Below, piece by piece: positions 13,197-24,300 of a stretch of 64,000 nt of DNA (positions are counted from its first letter, which is position 1; each line of letters begins with the position of its first letter). Made by a program: the position numbers and the translations under genes. Source of the stretch: Amborella trichopoda (Eukaryota; Streptophyta; Magnoliopsida; Amborellales; Amborellaceae); NCBI RefSeq assembly GCF_000471905.2, contig NW_006497557.1, positions 1,801,858-1,865,857 on the forward strand. The letters are read 5' to 3'. The notes under the pieces are model-generated. The model did not search any database and was not told the origin of the DNA. It saw nothing but the letters and a program-made list of their open reading frames with translations.

Positions 13197-14562
13197 TCAC
13201 CACTTTTTATCCACCATTCATACATCATCCATCTTTCATAGGTAGCCTCGTGCCATATTCCCAAAGTGAGTCAAACCACCACCATACTCACTTCATGGCC
13301 TCAACAGACTGCCATCCATCACCACGATGGTCTTGCTGTATGACCTTAAATTGTGCACGCCCTTGTTGCATGATGTTAAAAGGCTTCACACAGGTCTCGA
13401 AGGCATAACCTTAAACACGCCTTAAAAAAAAAAGAAAAAAGAGGAACATAACGAACATGGTGTATACGTACAGAAGGGAACGCCATGAGTAAAAATGACG
13501 GATGGGCATGGTCACGAATCCATGAGTAAAAGAGTTTTGTGAAAATAAAAACTCGGGCATGGTGAAAATCCCAAAGGGCACCGTGAGTAAAAATAGAAGA
13601 AAAAGGGTGGACATGGCCGTAAGGTCTTGGGTAAAAGAGCCTCAAATAAAAAGGAAGTTGGTGAAAACTGTCTCTACGGTGCCACTTCCCAGTCCAAGTG
13701 AAAATCTGCAAAGGGCGCTCAGACCAATAAATAGGTTGATGCAGCACTCACCTCTATAGGCTGCTTCAGCCCACATTCATAGAGAAAAATCCCTAGTGTC
13801 ATAATACTAGGACCCAAAAGAACACGAGCTTCAAGGAAAGATTTTGATAGCCTGAGTCCATTCGCAAAAAGGACTCGAAGGACAGAAGACTCACCAAGAA
13901 GGCAAGACAAGTCTAATGAAGAAGAGGTCGCTAACGCACTCCAAGATGTGAAGACGCCTCAAAAAAGCCAAGTCTGCCAGACCTTAGACCTATTATGCAG
14001 CAACAGGATTAAGCCCTCAGAGGACGCCTTCGACAAAGAAGAGAGGTATCCTGATTGTTGAAACTGCTAGTAGTAAGCATGGGTTATACTCAAAGCCGAT
14101 CACCTCCATAAACTGAGGTACCCTGCCCGCCAAGCAAAATCTGGTGCAAAACACAGATGGGCACCAACAGAAAGGCCTTCAGCAAACCATCCAGAACAAA
14201 CAACAAAACAAATAAACCCTGTCTAAATGGGAAAAATTCCCTTCAGCATGGCACTTGACTGTCAGACGAGCTTGATTCTGACCAGTAAGGTCCGTACAAA
14301 ATCCTCAGCTGTCAAAATCACAAATAGTCCCTTGAGGGTGAGGACTTCGACAGGATCCTGCAAAAAAGTCTCTTCTCTCCCTAAGTTTCTACGGATGGAC
14401 CTATACATTGTATCCAAACGTCTAAGTATCCTAGTTACAGCATTGTGTGGATGTCCTCGGTGTTCACGTGGTCCTGTGCTTAGAAAGAAAAAAGTAATAA
14501 AGCCGAATAAAATTTTTTAAATGTTGTCCTTCTCACTTCTCTAGATGCACAAGGGGGGGCAA
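13197..14562 (+). mobile_element. Family-B (Tat-type) 3' leader next to its 3' LTR
   Basis: The block is colinear with 43455-44990: the same run of GTGAGTCAAA, TATGACCTTAAA, AAAAGGCTTCACACAGGTCTCGAA (split here), GGGAACGCCATGAGTAAAAA and GCATGGTCAYGAA motifs. It ends in a polypurine tract and then the LTR at 14563. A long tandem-repeat-bearing 3' leader is known for plant Tat-lineage elements. No intact coding region is visible. Confidence 0.75.
14549..14562 (+). other. Polypurine tract before the family-B 3' LTR
   Basis: AAGGGGGGGCAAGC lies immediately before the LTR start at 14563. A purine-rich tract at this place primes plus-strand DNA synthesis. It shows that the LTR at 14563 is a 3' LTR of a plus-strand element. 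Confidence 0.7.
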
Positions 14563-15959
14563 GCTATTTGAAGATATTTTTCAGCACCTTAGGTCCACGA
14601 TGCCGAATAAAAAGATAAGTCGGACATACAATGGAATTTCTAACAGTCTCATAGTTACCCCAGAATGAGTCAGAATCTTCCTACGCACTCCAAAAGGCAA
14701 CCTGCCAAGTTTCGTCACAATCCGACATGTCTAAGGCAGCATAGACAAAGAAACAATTTCGAAAAAATCAGCCTCTAGCACCCTGAATGGACCCCATGAC
14801 TAGAAATATATTTTCGGTGCATTAAACAGCTATGAAACTATTGCCATTAGATCTAGCACAGTCCAAAACCCATAGAGGTCAAGTTTCAGCTTAAACGGAC
14901 GTTCCAAAATAAAGTTATGGGTGAAACATTAAAAAGGGGTAGGCCACACGCTCTTCCCGTGTCGTCTCCTTGCACCAATCTCTATTGGAAACTAGTTTGC
15001 AAAGTCACGAGCAGCAACTTTGAAGACTCGTTTCTCACTTGTCTTGAGTTGGATCGCGCTCAAATTTGGTGAGCGTGTTCGTCTTATCAAGACAAGCGTT
15101 TTGATATGTGGCACGACCCGTGACGATACCCGAGCAGGGAGAAAAACTAGATAGAAATTGGTGATTTGTGAAGATAGTTGCAGAAAATTCAACAGTGACA
15201 TGTCTCGCTCAAGCGGCCATATCATGGCTTTCGCGTACCCGATCAACGTGAAACCAATTGCATTAGGTACGTATGGTCCGAGGCTATGTCTGGTCTGCAC
15301 CCCCACATACGATGAACAGTTGGATTCGGCATACAAAGGCGTCAAAGTTGCTGCAGATTCTGATCGTCAGATTTTCAGATTCTTGTCAAAAACCCAAGAC
15401 GATGAAATCTTTTGTCGGAACACAAAATCGAGGTGCGTTTGTTACAACATGATAGTGACGGCATGCTCAGTGCAATTCAGCAAAGAAACCAAAGAAAAAC
15501 ATCAAGAAACAAGCACACTATCAATCGGAAGTTTTCAAAATCTTTACAAATTTCGAGTCACATGATCGTGGCCTACAAACGCAATCTGTGGCTCGAAGTG
15601 GGTATCAAATAGATTGTTATGCCGGGTCCAACAAGAAAGCAATCATCTTTTAGCCAAACGGATGCTGGAGCAATCCCGAATCATCTAAGGAAGATCACAC
15701 ACATTCTAGGGCAGCAGCAAGGACTGTTTTGGAATTTTATGTATTATTGAGCAGGGGCAAAACAATCCTTTTGCACCCATTTTTATATTTTAATTCACTT
15801 AAATTTTAATTCACTTAAATTGTAATTATCATCAATTAGTCAAGGACCCCTCATTTTTCATTCTCATGAATAAAATTTGAGAGTTTTCACATTGAATTTG
15901 TGGGCACGTCTTAGAGAGAGATGAGAGAGAAGGAAAAGTCTGCTACCCTACAGTGAAGG

Positions 15960-16262
15960 TAACTTTACTCCTCTCATCTCTCTTTCTCTCTCTTCCTCTC
16001 ATCTCTCTCTTTCTCTCTCCTTTCATCTCTCTCTTTTTCTCTCCTCCCCTCATTTATCTCTTTCTCTCCCCTCCCCTTGTTTATCTCTTTCTCTCTCCTT
16101 CTCTCATCTCTCTCTTCTCTCTCCTCTCATCTATCTCTCTTTCCTCTCTCTTTTTTGATTTTATTTATTAACTTTCCTATTCTCTCTTCTATCTTTCATC
16201 TCCTTCCTCACTTTCCTAATATCTCTCTTCCTCCTTTCTCCCTGTTCTTTCGCTCTCTTCTG
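15960..16262. repeat. CT-rich low-complexity tract
   Basis: Imperfect CTCTCTTTCTCTCTCC-type repeats in the transcribed right-hand part of the family-B LTR. Equivalent tracts occur at 34200-34260, 46430-46500 and 54620-54780. Open frames across it are low-complexity artefacts. Confidence 0.85.
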
Positions 16263-16384
16263 CATTCATGCATGACGGAGCCTATCGTCGGGTATGATGT
16301 CTTCCTACTCCTGGGACATAAATAGTGAGCCAGGCCTTAACCCGAGTAGCAGACTGGGCTTTTGTAAAAGTTCCCATGTCTCCC

Positions 16385-16962
16385 TCCTATGTCATGGACG
16401 GCGGAACCTCATCACAGTCCATGTTTTCTCTCTCTTCTTACCTTATGTCATGGACCGCGGAAGCTCATCGCCGTCCATGTTTTTCCTCTCTTCTTACTCC
16501 TATGTCATCGATGGCGGAAGCTCATCGTTGTCCATGTTTTCTTCCATCTTCTTACTCCTCTGTTATGGACAGCGGACGCTCATCGCCGTCCATGTTTTCT
16601 TCTATCTTCTTACTTCTATGTCATGAACGGCGAAAGCTCATCGTCATCTATGTTTTCTTTTATTTTTTCTCTCCTCTGTCATGATGGCGGATGTTCATAG
16701 CTATCCATGTTTTCTTCTACTCTCTCTCTCCTATGTCATGGACGGTGGCAACTCATCGCCGTCCATGTTTTCTTTTATGTTCTCTCTTCTCTGTCATGGA
16801 CGGTGGAAGCTCATCGTTGTCCATGTTTTCTTCTACTCTCTCTCTTCTATGTTATAGATGGAAGAAGCTCATCGACGTTCATGTTTTCTTTTATTTTCTC
16901 TCTCCTCTGTTATGAACAGCAGAAGCTCATCGCCGTCCATGTTTTCTTCTATTCTCTTTGTT
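16385..16962 (+). repeat. Ten-copy array of ~58-bp hairpin-forming repeats
   Basis: Ten head-to-tail copies of a unit of the form ATGGACGGCGGAAGCTCATC followed by GCCGTCCATGTTTTCT and a pyrimidine tract. In the clearest copies GGACGGCG and CGCCGTCC pair as an 8-10 bp stem around a loop of about 9 bases. In several other copies a change in one arm weakens the pairing. The array lies in the part of the LTR that should be transcribed. Confidence 0.85.
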
Positions 16963-17408
16963 AAGAAGACGCTGGAAGGCTGTCCAATTGACATGGACTC
17001 AACGACACCGATCCCCATTTTCCCTTTTGAATGTACATACTTGTATGCATTCACCCAAAGACAAGGTGGGACTTCTGATCCACTTGTCTGTATCTCTAAT
17101 GTGTGTATGTGGTCACAAGAAAGCAGAAACAAGTCAAGGGAGGTGATTTTGAACTGGCCACAGGCCCGAGGGGCATTCCATGTGATCTAAGAAGGCGCTG
17201 ACACGAGCAGGCCGAGTGTGTCACGGACCCACGTGAGGTTAGTCCCACCTTATGACACAAATTCTTCTATCATCGGTTGGTATTCCTATCCGTATCCCTT
17301 TTTCTGTGGTTCTCGAGAGAGCGGTCTCAAGTCCCGAGTCCATCTCGAACCTAGAACCACGCCACCAGGTCATCCCGAGTAGGAGGGTGAGATTGAGGCA
17401 CCTAACAA

Positions 17409-18606
17409 CCTTGCTCATCTTAATGGAGAAGAGGCCATCCCCCCAATTAGTGGGTGACATCTGAAGAAGTATTACCCATAAGCATTGGTATGATACGCAA
17501 GACCTTAAACTATGCAGCATTGGTCCAAGCTACAAGACCTTAAATTGTGTGGGCATTGGTCCAAGCTGCAAGACCTTAAATTGCGTGGCATGGGTTCAAG
17601 TTATATAACCGTAAACTATAGCACAAGTGCTTGTAGCATGATGTAAAAGTGTGCGGCATACAGGTTCAAGTCTCATAACCTTAAACTGCACTATCGTACA
17701 ATCCTCAGTTGCATGACCATAAACTGCACTCCCTCAGGATGTATCGGGGATTTTTCAATTACTTTATGCATCAACCAAAATAAAATGGAAAAAGAACAAA
17801 TGATGATGATGGACATGGTGTGCACCCCAAAGTCGCCATGGCAAAATATATCAAAAAGAAAAAAAGATTGCCATAGTGAAAACCCACAAGGGTGCTATGG
17901 GCAAAAGTGTCAAAACAAAGCTAGTGTGATGAAAACCTTTCAGGGCACTCACTCTCAAATGATTGATATGTTGATCCCCATGGATCACCATGGGCAAAGT
18001 GTCATAATCTCGTGTTAAACTGTGCAACATATAGTCTTGGTCACATAACTTTAAACTGCATTACACCGTCCTATCGCACAATGTAAAACTGCTTGGATTT
18101 AGGTGAAAACTTGGATTGTCTATCGTCTTAATATTGTGGCATAGAAGGCACATAACATCATCCAATAACCCCATGACGCTAAACTATCGATCATGGTCTT
18201 AGTGTATGACCTTGAAACACACTAATCATACGGTCTCAAAAACATGACCTCAAAGATGTCTCCTAAAAAATGACGGATATGACGAAAACCTGCAAGGCCG
18301 TCATGGGTAAATTATGTCAAAATAAAAGAAAGAAAAAGCAACGGACGTGTTTGTATCTCATTTGCTATCACAAGTAAGAATGTCAAAAAAACGGGCACGA
18401 AGAATACCCGCATGAGCATCATGAGTAAAAATGTAAGAAAAAGAAAAGGCAAACATATTTTTCAACCATGGGTAAAAGCACAACAAAAGTTTTTTTTGAC
18501 AAGGTTCTTGTAAAAACCAGAAATGGTACAAACCCCAAGGATCGCATGAAAACCCGAAAGGGCATATGAGTCAAAAGGAGATGAAAGGCACGTCTTTGAG
18601 AACTGT
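17409..18606 (+). mobile_element. Further family-B 3' leader DNA, diverged
   Basis: Repeated ATGACCTTAAACTGC-type motifs (17500-18240) and GAAAACCCRCAAGGG / CATGGGTAAA motifs (17820-18560) match the family-B 3' leader at 13340-13700 and 41990-44040. The block lies downstream of the 14563-17408 LTR, so that element may have inserted into an older family-B copy. The block stops at the ATT microsatellite. No gene is recognised. Confidence 0.6.
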
Positions 18607-18712
18607 CTCAAACATCCTCTGCTTGCATTATATTATTATTACTATTATTATTGTTCTTGTTATTGTTGTTATTATTATAATTATTATTATAATTTTACTA
18701 ATAATAACAATA

Positions 18713-18748
<36 letters not shown>

Positions 18749-18764
18749 ATAACAACAATAACAA

Positions 18765-18844
<80 letters not shown>

Positions 18845-19001
18845 TTATTATTATTACTACTATTATTACCATTAATATTACTATTATTAATATTATTATT
18901 CTAACTCTTCTTACTATTGCGAATTCTGCTATTATTGCCATTATTGCTATTATTACTACTATTACTATTATTAATATTATTCTTATTATTTCTATTATTT
19001 C

Positions 19002-19058
<57 letters not shown>
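18607..19058. repeat. Long ATT/TTA trinucleotide microsatellite
   Basis: About 450 bases made almost only of ATT units with scattered interruptions, running straight into an assembly gap. Isoleucine-only and leucine-only frames across it are artefacts of the repeat. The true length is unknown because the gap lies within it. Confidence 0.97.
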
Positions 19059-19078
19059 NNNNNNNNNNNNNNNNNNNN
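19059..19078. other. Assembly gap (20 N)
   Basis: Twenty undetermined bases directly after the ATT microsatellite, most likely a collapsed or unresolved part of that repeat. The gap size may be a placeholder. Confidence 0.98.
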
Positions 19079-20009
19079 TCTTTCCGTGTTTTTTCATTTT
19101 TTTGAGTTATCGATGGATCAATATGATCGAGGGTTAGTAGTGCGCAAAGGTGAAATCAACAGTTTTTATTTCTTTACAGCACCCATGCACCTATTTTGCA
19201 ACAGTCAAATATTTCAGAGTCCAAAGGTAGAGAGAGAAAAAAAGAGGGTAGGTAGAGAGAGAAAGAGAGAGAGGAGGCGAGTAGAGAGACAGGACGAGTA
19301 CAAAGAGAGAAGGCAGATGGAGAGAGATGGCAGGTAGGTTGGGAAAGAGAGATGGCGGTAAAGTAATAGAGACCGTAGGTAGAGAGAAAGTCTTGCAATA
19401 ATAATATGTGACTACAAATAACTAGTGAGTAAATACAAAAAAAATTTATATCTCGGGTGTGTGACTACAAATAACTAGTGAGTACATACAAAAAAAAATT
19501 ATATCTCAGGTGTGATACTAAAAATATTGGAGCTAAGATATCTATAAAGTTGATTTTGGAGATACCTATGATTTTCCCTTGAAACTAACGCTCACTGCTA
19601 AGGAATGCAATCTGAGAACTTCCTAATGCGGGATTAGATCAAGAAAATGAAAAGGCCTACAGGCCAATTAAATGGATGCCCTACTTGTACAGGGTAAAGC
19701 TGCAAAATCTATAGATGAAAAGATGAAATAATGGCAACATAAATAATATTGTTTATGTTAAGTAGGCAACAGAAACATGTTCATGAATCCCATTGATTTC
19801 TATCGGTAAGAACTAAAAATTGTGATACGATTTTGTTCACCTTATTCCATAATAATAAGAAGTATAATATGAAAATCACGATAAGATTTTGTTCTCCTTA
19901 TTCCATAATAATGAGAATTATAATATGAATATTGCGATAAGATGTTGTTCACCTTATTCCATAATACTTAGAAGTATAATATGCGTTATTTTGTTTTTCC
20001 TCCCAGTTT
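19079..20009. repeat. Gene-free spacer with small tandem repeats
   Basis: No gene is seen. The stretch contains a GA-rich tract (19225-19390), two copies of a 53-bp unit starting GTGACTACAAATAACTAGTG (19408-19515), and nearly three copies of a 58-bp unit built on GATAAGATTTTGTTCACC and TTATTCCATAATA (19821-19984). Confidence 0.75.
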
Positions 20010-21112
20010 TATGCAAAAGAGTTTATTACATACGAACCCTATATAAGTAAGAAAAATAGGGTATGCTCTTTCTATATGCGAATATTACATCCAAGGTCGG
20101 TAAACATAATTTGTTTTTATGAAATTACCCCTTTGGTCTGGGGATGTCTTTTTCGGACCGCATTTTAATTTGTTTTTTTGTTTTTTATTTAGTAGGGACG
20201 GTCGGAGGTTAGAATCTTTGAACCGATCATTCCCTTTCTTTTCAGAAAAAATAACATTCTGAGGTCCACATCCTCGGACTGCGGACTGGTTTTGAAAAAA
20301 ATAGTGAACTGAAAATGAGAACCTCGGACCACTTGTTATCATTTGAAAAAAAAATAGCGGACCGAGAATCTTAACCTCAGACTGCTCCTCCTCTCCCCAA
20401 TTAACTTTCCAAATTGTGTATTCTATCTAAAGTATTATTTATAACATGTCATTCCTCTTTTTATTCTTGTGTAGTTTGCAAGAATTCCAACAGTAACAGC
20501 CAATACGAGCTTTGAGTTACTGCAATTATGAATTGGGGGCTTCAAATTTAAGGCAAACTTATATTTCCTTTTGAAGGGGCCGAAAGAGTGTGCCCCATTT
20601 CATTTAAAGTGAGAAGAGAAATTGGGAACAGAAGGAGCGGTCTGAGGTTAGTTAACATTCTCGAACTGTTGTTCTTTTTCAAATGATAACAAGCGGTTTG
20701 AGGAGGTTTGCATTTTCGGATCGCTATCTTTTTCAAATAATAAGGAGCGGTAAAAGGATGGGGACCTCGGCCCACTGTTTTTTAAAAAAGAAAACAATTG
20801 ATATGAGGATTCTAATCTCTGGCCGTTTTTTTTATTTAAACAATAAGAAGCAATCCAAGGATGGGGACCTCATACCGCTGTTTTTTTTTAAAAAAAATCC
20901 TTTCAAAAGAATAGAGAATGATCAGTCCGAGAATTCTAACTGCAAGCCGCTTCTATTGAATAAAAAACACAAAAAGGAAAACTATCATGAGGACCTAAAA
21001 GTAATTTCATTAAAAAAAAAAAACGTTGTGCTAGCTGAACTTGAATATCATATTCGCATATAACATGAGCATACTGTATTTTCCCTATAAAGTGCATATG
21101 TAATTAACTCAT
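20010..21112. repeat. Large imperfect inverted repeat (fold-back), ~1.1 kb
   Basis: The left arm (about 20010-20402), reversed and complemented, aligns with the right arm (about 20615-21112). Shared landmarks include GCAGTCTGAGGTTA / GCGGTCTGAGGTTA, the identical CAAATGATAACAAG, ATATTCGCATATA and GTAATTTCAT. The spacer is about 212 bp. Within each arm a GGTCCGAGG / CCTCGGACC word recurs about every 80 bases. The arms read like a fold-back or MITE-type element, and a transcript across them would form a long hairpin. Outer borders are approximate and no target duplication was identified. Confidence 0.75.
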
Positions 21113-21161
21113 CAAAAACCTTATTTCTGTTATTTCAATTATGTTTCTTATTTTTGCAAGC

Positions 21162-21167
21162 TTTATT
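21162..21167 (-). terminator. Candidate polyadenylation signal of the QRT3-like gene
   Basis: The minus strand reads GCAATAAAGC about 210 bases past the stop codon at 21374, a typical distance for a plant 3' untranslated region. It lies just past the right border of the inverted repeat. Not confirmed by any transcript evidence. Confidence 0.35.
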
Positions 21168-21373
21168 GCCCGCGCGAGTAGTATGTGAAACTGTAGGAAG
21201 AACAAAATCGAGACTTGATAAATCATTTAACTAGCGTATAAGTTCAAGAGTAAGAAAGAAACTTAAAAATCGCCTCAGGAGCAAGAAAGACAACTTAATG
21301 AATATATATCGAGGTGGAAGGCATATATCATCTTTCATACATGTGCATGGATCAATGAACTTTGTGTCTTCAT

Positions 21374-24300
21374 TTAGACATACAAGCTCGTCTCCCCTGG
21401 GTTAGCATTCTGATCAACACTCACAGACACCACTGCATCGACTGCTTGCTTTGACTCGACAACCACCGTATTTCCCGACACGCTTGTGATTGCATTTGCA
21501 GTAAACCTCTTCAATCCTGATGCTCTGGCCTTTGTGTAGAACGAGTACTGGACGTGATTGATCCTTCCAGGAAATAGCAACAAAGGTGAGAAATCAGCGA
21601 CCCACTTCTTCCCAACACCAGACACCACCATCTGACCCACAGTCGATATGAGGGACATCTTAATCACATTGTTGCGGTCGACCACCACCTGGTCCACCTC
21701 TGTAAATTTTGTTACCGTCTCATCAAGTTTCACGATTGGCACCCCCTGGCCATTCCCAGCAAACATGTTGTCCACAATGTTCACTCCATGCATCTTTCCA
21801 CTCACCGATTTTAGGACGATATTTCCATCCCCTAAGAAGAAACCATTAGTTACATGAAATTGCACCGGGTCCTCAGCTATAATACCGGTCCAATCCATGT
21901 ACGAGTTCGAGATACGTGTCTGAGCCAGTCCTGCAAGCTTGACATATATGCCAACTCCTCCAAATCCGGTTGCTTTGTTATAACAATGTACCCCTGTGAG
22001 GATATTTGCAGGGCCCCGAAGAAGGACACCTATGGCCGCAGAGAAGACTGCAACATCTGTAACAATGTTGTCATTGCTAGCGAGGTTGATTGCGGTACCA
22101 GAGAAATTGCGCTCCCCAGGGTCACCACCCGCAGTAATGTGCTGCCCCACAAAGGAGTCAGTGATGAAGGTCTCATGGCCGCCCTCTACAAGGATGCCAT
22201 CTGTCATAAAGTGGGCAATGAAGACGTTGTCTATTCGCGTCCGGACCGAGTCGATAACCAAGATCCCTCCACCACGGAAGTTGGCATCGAACATGATGTC
22301 ACGCATTGTCACATCCTCGTAAAACGTGCCCTGTGCCTGCTGTGCCATGATTTGGGCAAAAGGGTTTGAGGGTTTTTTAACAGAGGATGGAGACCACAAC
22401 TCGATCAGGCGACGATCAGTAGGGAAATCGTCTGATGCTCTGAGTGAGCCACCATGAATCTGTATCGCTCACAAGTTTTTACATGTCAAAACTCAAAAGA
22501 ATACAATAAAATAAACATGGGATTGTATACAAGGAAACCATTTCCTATTGTTATAGGGAGGTCACAACTATTTACAACCATCCAATGTGAAATCTGATTG
22601 AGCGTGTCACAAAGTTTGAAAAAAATTATTTTGAACTTTAAGTTTAGTCAATGAAATAAATACACCCACACAATTTCACATCCAATGATCATGATTAATT
22701 GTAATCAGCTTATACTAAAGTTATCATTGGATTAATTGCGATCACCTTGTACTAAAGTTAATTGCTCTCATTATATACTTTTTCAATAAACATATAGTAA
22801 ACAAAACAATTCAAAGCTAATAAATGTCAGCAGTGGACGACGTTATATTGGTCATATCTAAGTGCCTCTTATTCACACGTTCAAATCATAAGCAACCAAT
22901 TCAGACACAAAAGGGACAGTAAACTAACAAAAGATCCATTTATTTTTGTAAAAATTATACAAAGGATTTGGGTCACCCATGCTTTTATTATTTTTTTACA
23001 TTTGCGTCTCAGTCTAATGTTACTAATATTGGACCTTTTTTTCTCTATTCTGTTTTTCTCCAATGGTAGGGTTGACTTAAATTTTAGGGCACTTTGGGAC
23101 GGGCATCATGTCGTAATTATCGGACCGCATTAAAGATTGAACTGGTCGGATGTCATAGATATTAGGCCTGTAAATATATATTTTGAAACTTCTCCGTTGT
23201 CACAAATATTGAATCAGCCGATGAATGAAGTTCAAGGTCTAACAATTAGGGTATCAAACAGGTCCCAAAGTGCCCTAAACAAAGACACAACCCTACCATT
23301 TGACGGTAAAAAAAAAAAGAAAAAAAAAAAAAAAAAGAAGTCCTACATTTGTAAACTTTGGATCAAGGAGAAAACATGAAAAAAAAAAAACAAAATGTGG
23401 ATTGGTCATTTGCATCATTTTTGTGAAAAAAATGGATCTTTTGGCATTTTTTTATTCATGTTTGTGTCCTGTAAATTTTCCTTTTGAAAATCACTTTGAG
23501 AATCACAAATCCAGAGATCCAAAATCGATAGTGCTGATTTCTTCCTAGCATCATATTGTCTAAACAATGACACATCCTCAACCACGAGATTTCAAATCTA
23601 ACGGTCATCGATAATTGTGACCTCTTTATATAAAAAATAAATGATCTCATTGTATACATTTCTTCCCTTCTCTATATTATATTTCATTGGATAATTTTGT
23701 CACCTATTTATATAAAAAATAAATGATCTCATTGTATATATTTCTTTCCTTCTCTATATTATATTCCATTGGATAGTTTTGGATTCCAATGGAATGTAAT
23801 ATACCCAACAATTTCAATACGTAATATTATAGTTATAGGTTGTGATAATTTTGGATGAGTAAAGAGAATTAATAAATATTTGAGATTGGTTAATGAAATA
23901 AATGCAGCCACCCAATTTCGTATCCCATGGTCAAAATTAATTGTGACCACCTTGTAGTAAAGGTAAATGGTCTCATTATATACTTTGTACAGGTAAATGG
24001 TCTCATTATATACTTTTCGGCCAATAAATGCTTTTGTTTTGGTTAAGCATTTCTACTTTCCCTTTGACTAATTACTTAAAATATCCCTAGGCAAAAAAGT
24101 TACTACATTATAAAATAAGGACATCAAGTGTCAAAAAATGTTAGTACATTAACGAAATACTCCACATGTAGGGGTATGATAACAAAACCTATAAAAATAA
24201 ACTACTCCAACTATGATGCAGACAAAGTTTTCCAAAATAAATGGTTGCCTTGGATTATAAAAGTGTGAAAAATAAAGAAATAATAGAAATGGGAGCATAT

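Larger units (their letters stand above)
14563..17408 (+). mobile_element. Family-B (Tat-type) 3' LTR
   Basis: Starts TATTTGAAGATATTTTTC and ends GAGGCACCTAACAA. Both ends and most of the body match the LTRs starting at 32822, 44992 and 53179. Shared blocks include TTGGTGAGCGTGTTCGTCT near 15066, GGCACGACCCGTGACGA near 15111 and GTCAAGGGAGGTGATT near 17134. The right-hand third is CT-rich and holds an array of hairpin repeats. The flanking five bases on the two sides do not match (CAAGC, CCTTG), as expected if its partner LTR is elsewhere. Confidence 0.8.

Noticed and set aside
15158-15565. 135-codon plus-strand frame
   Set aside because: Lies in the body of a family-B LTR; the same place in the other LTR copies does not keep the frame open.
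16294-16964. Overlapping open frames with FSSIFLLL / HVFFYSLSP-type repeats
   Set aside because: They come from the pyrimidine-rich hairpin array in an LTR, are open in several frames at once, and match no family.
18566-19105. Long isoleucine- or leucine-rich open frames on both strands
   Set aside because: They are translations of the ATT microsatellite and run into the N gap; no real protein is supported.
21648-22369. Plus-strand open frames up to 171 codons
   Set aside because: They are antisense to exon 3 of the QRT3-like gene and have no recognisable domain.
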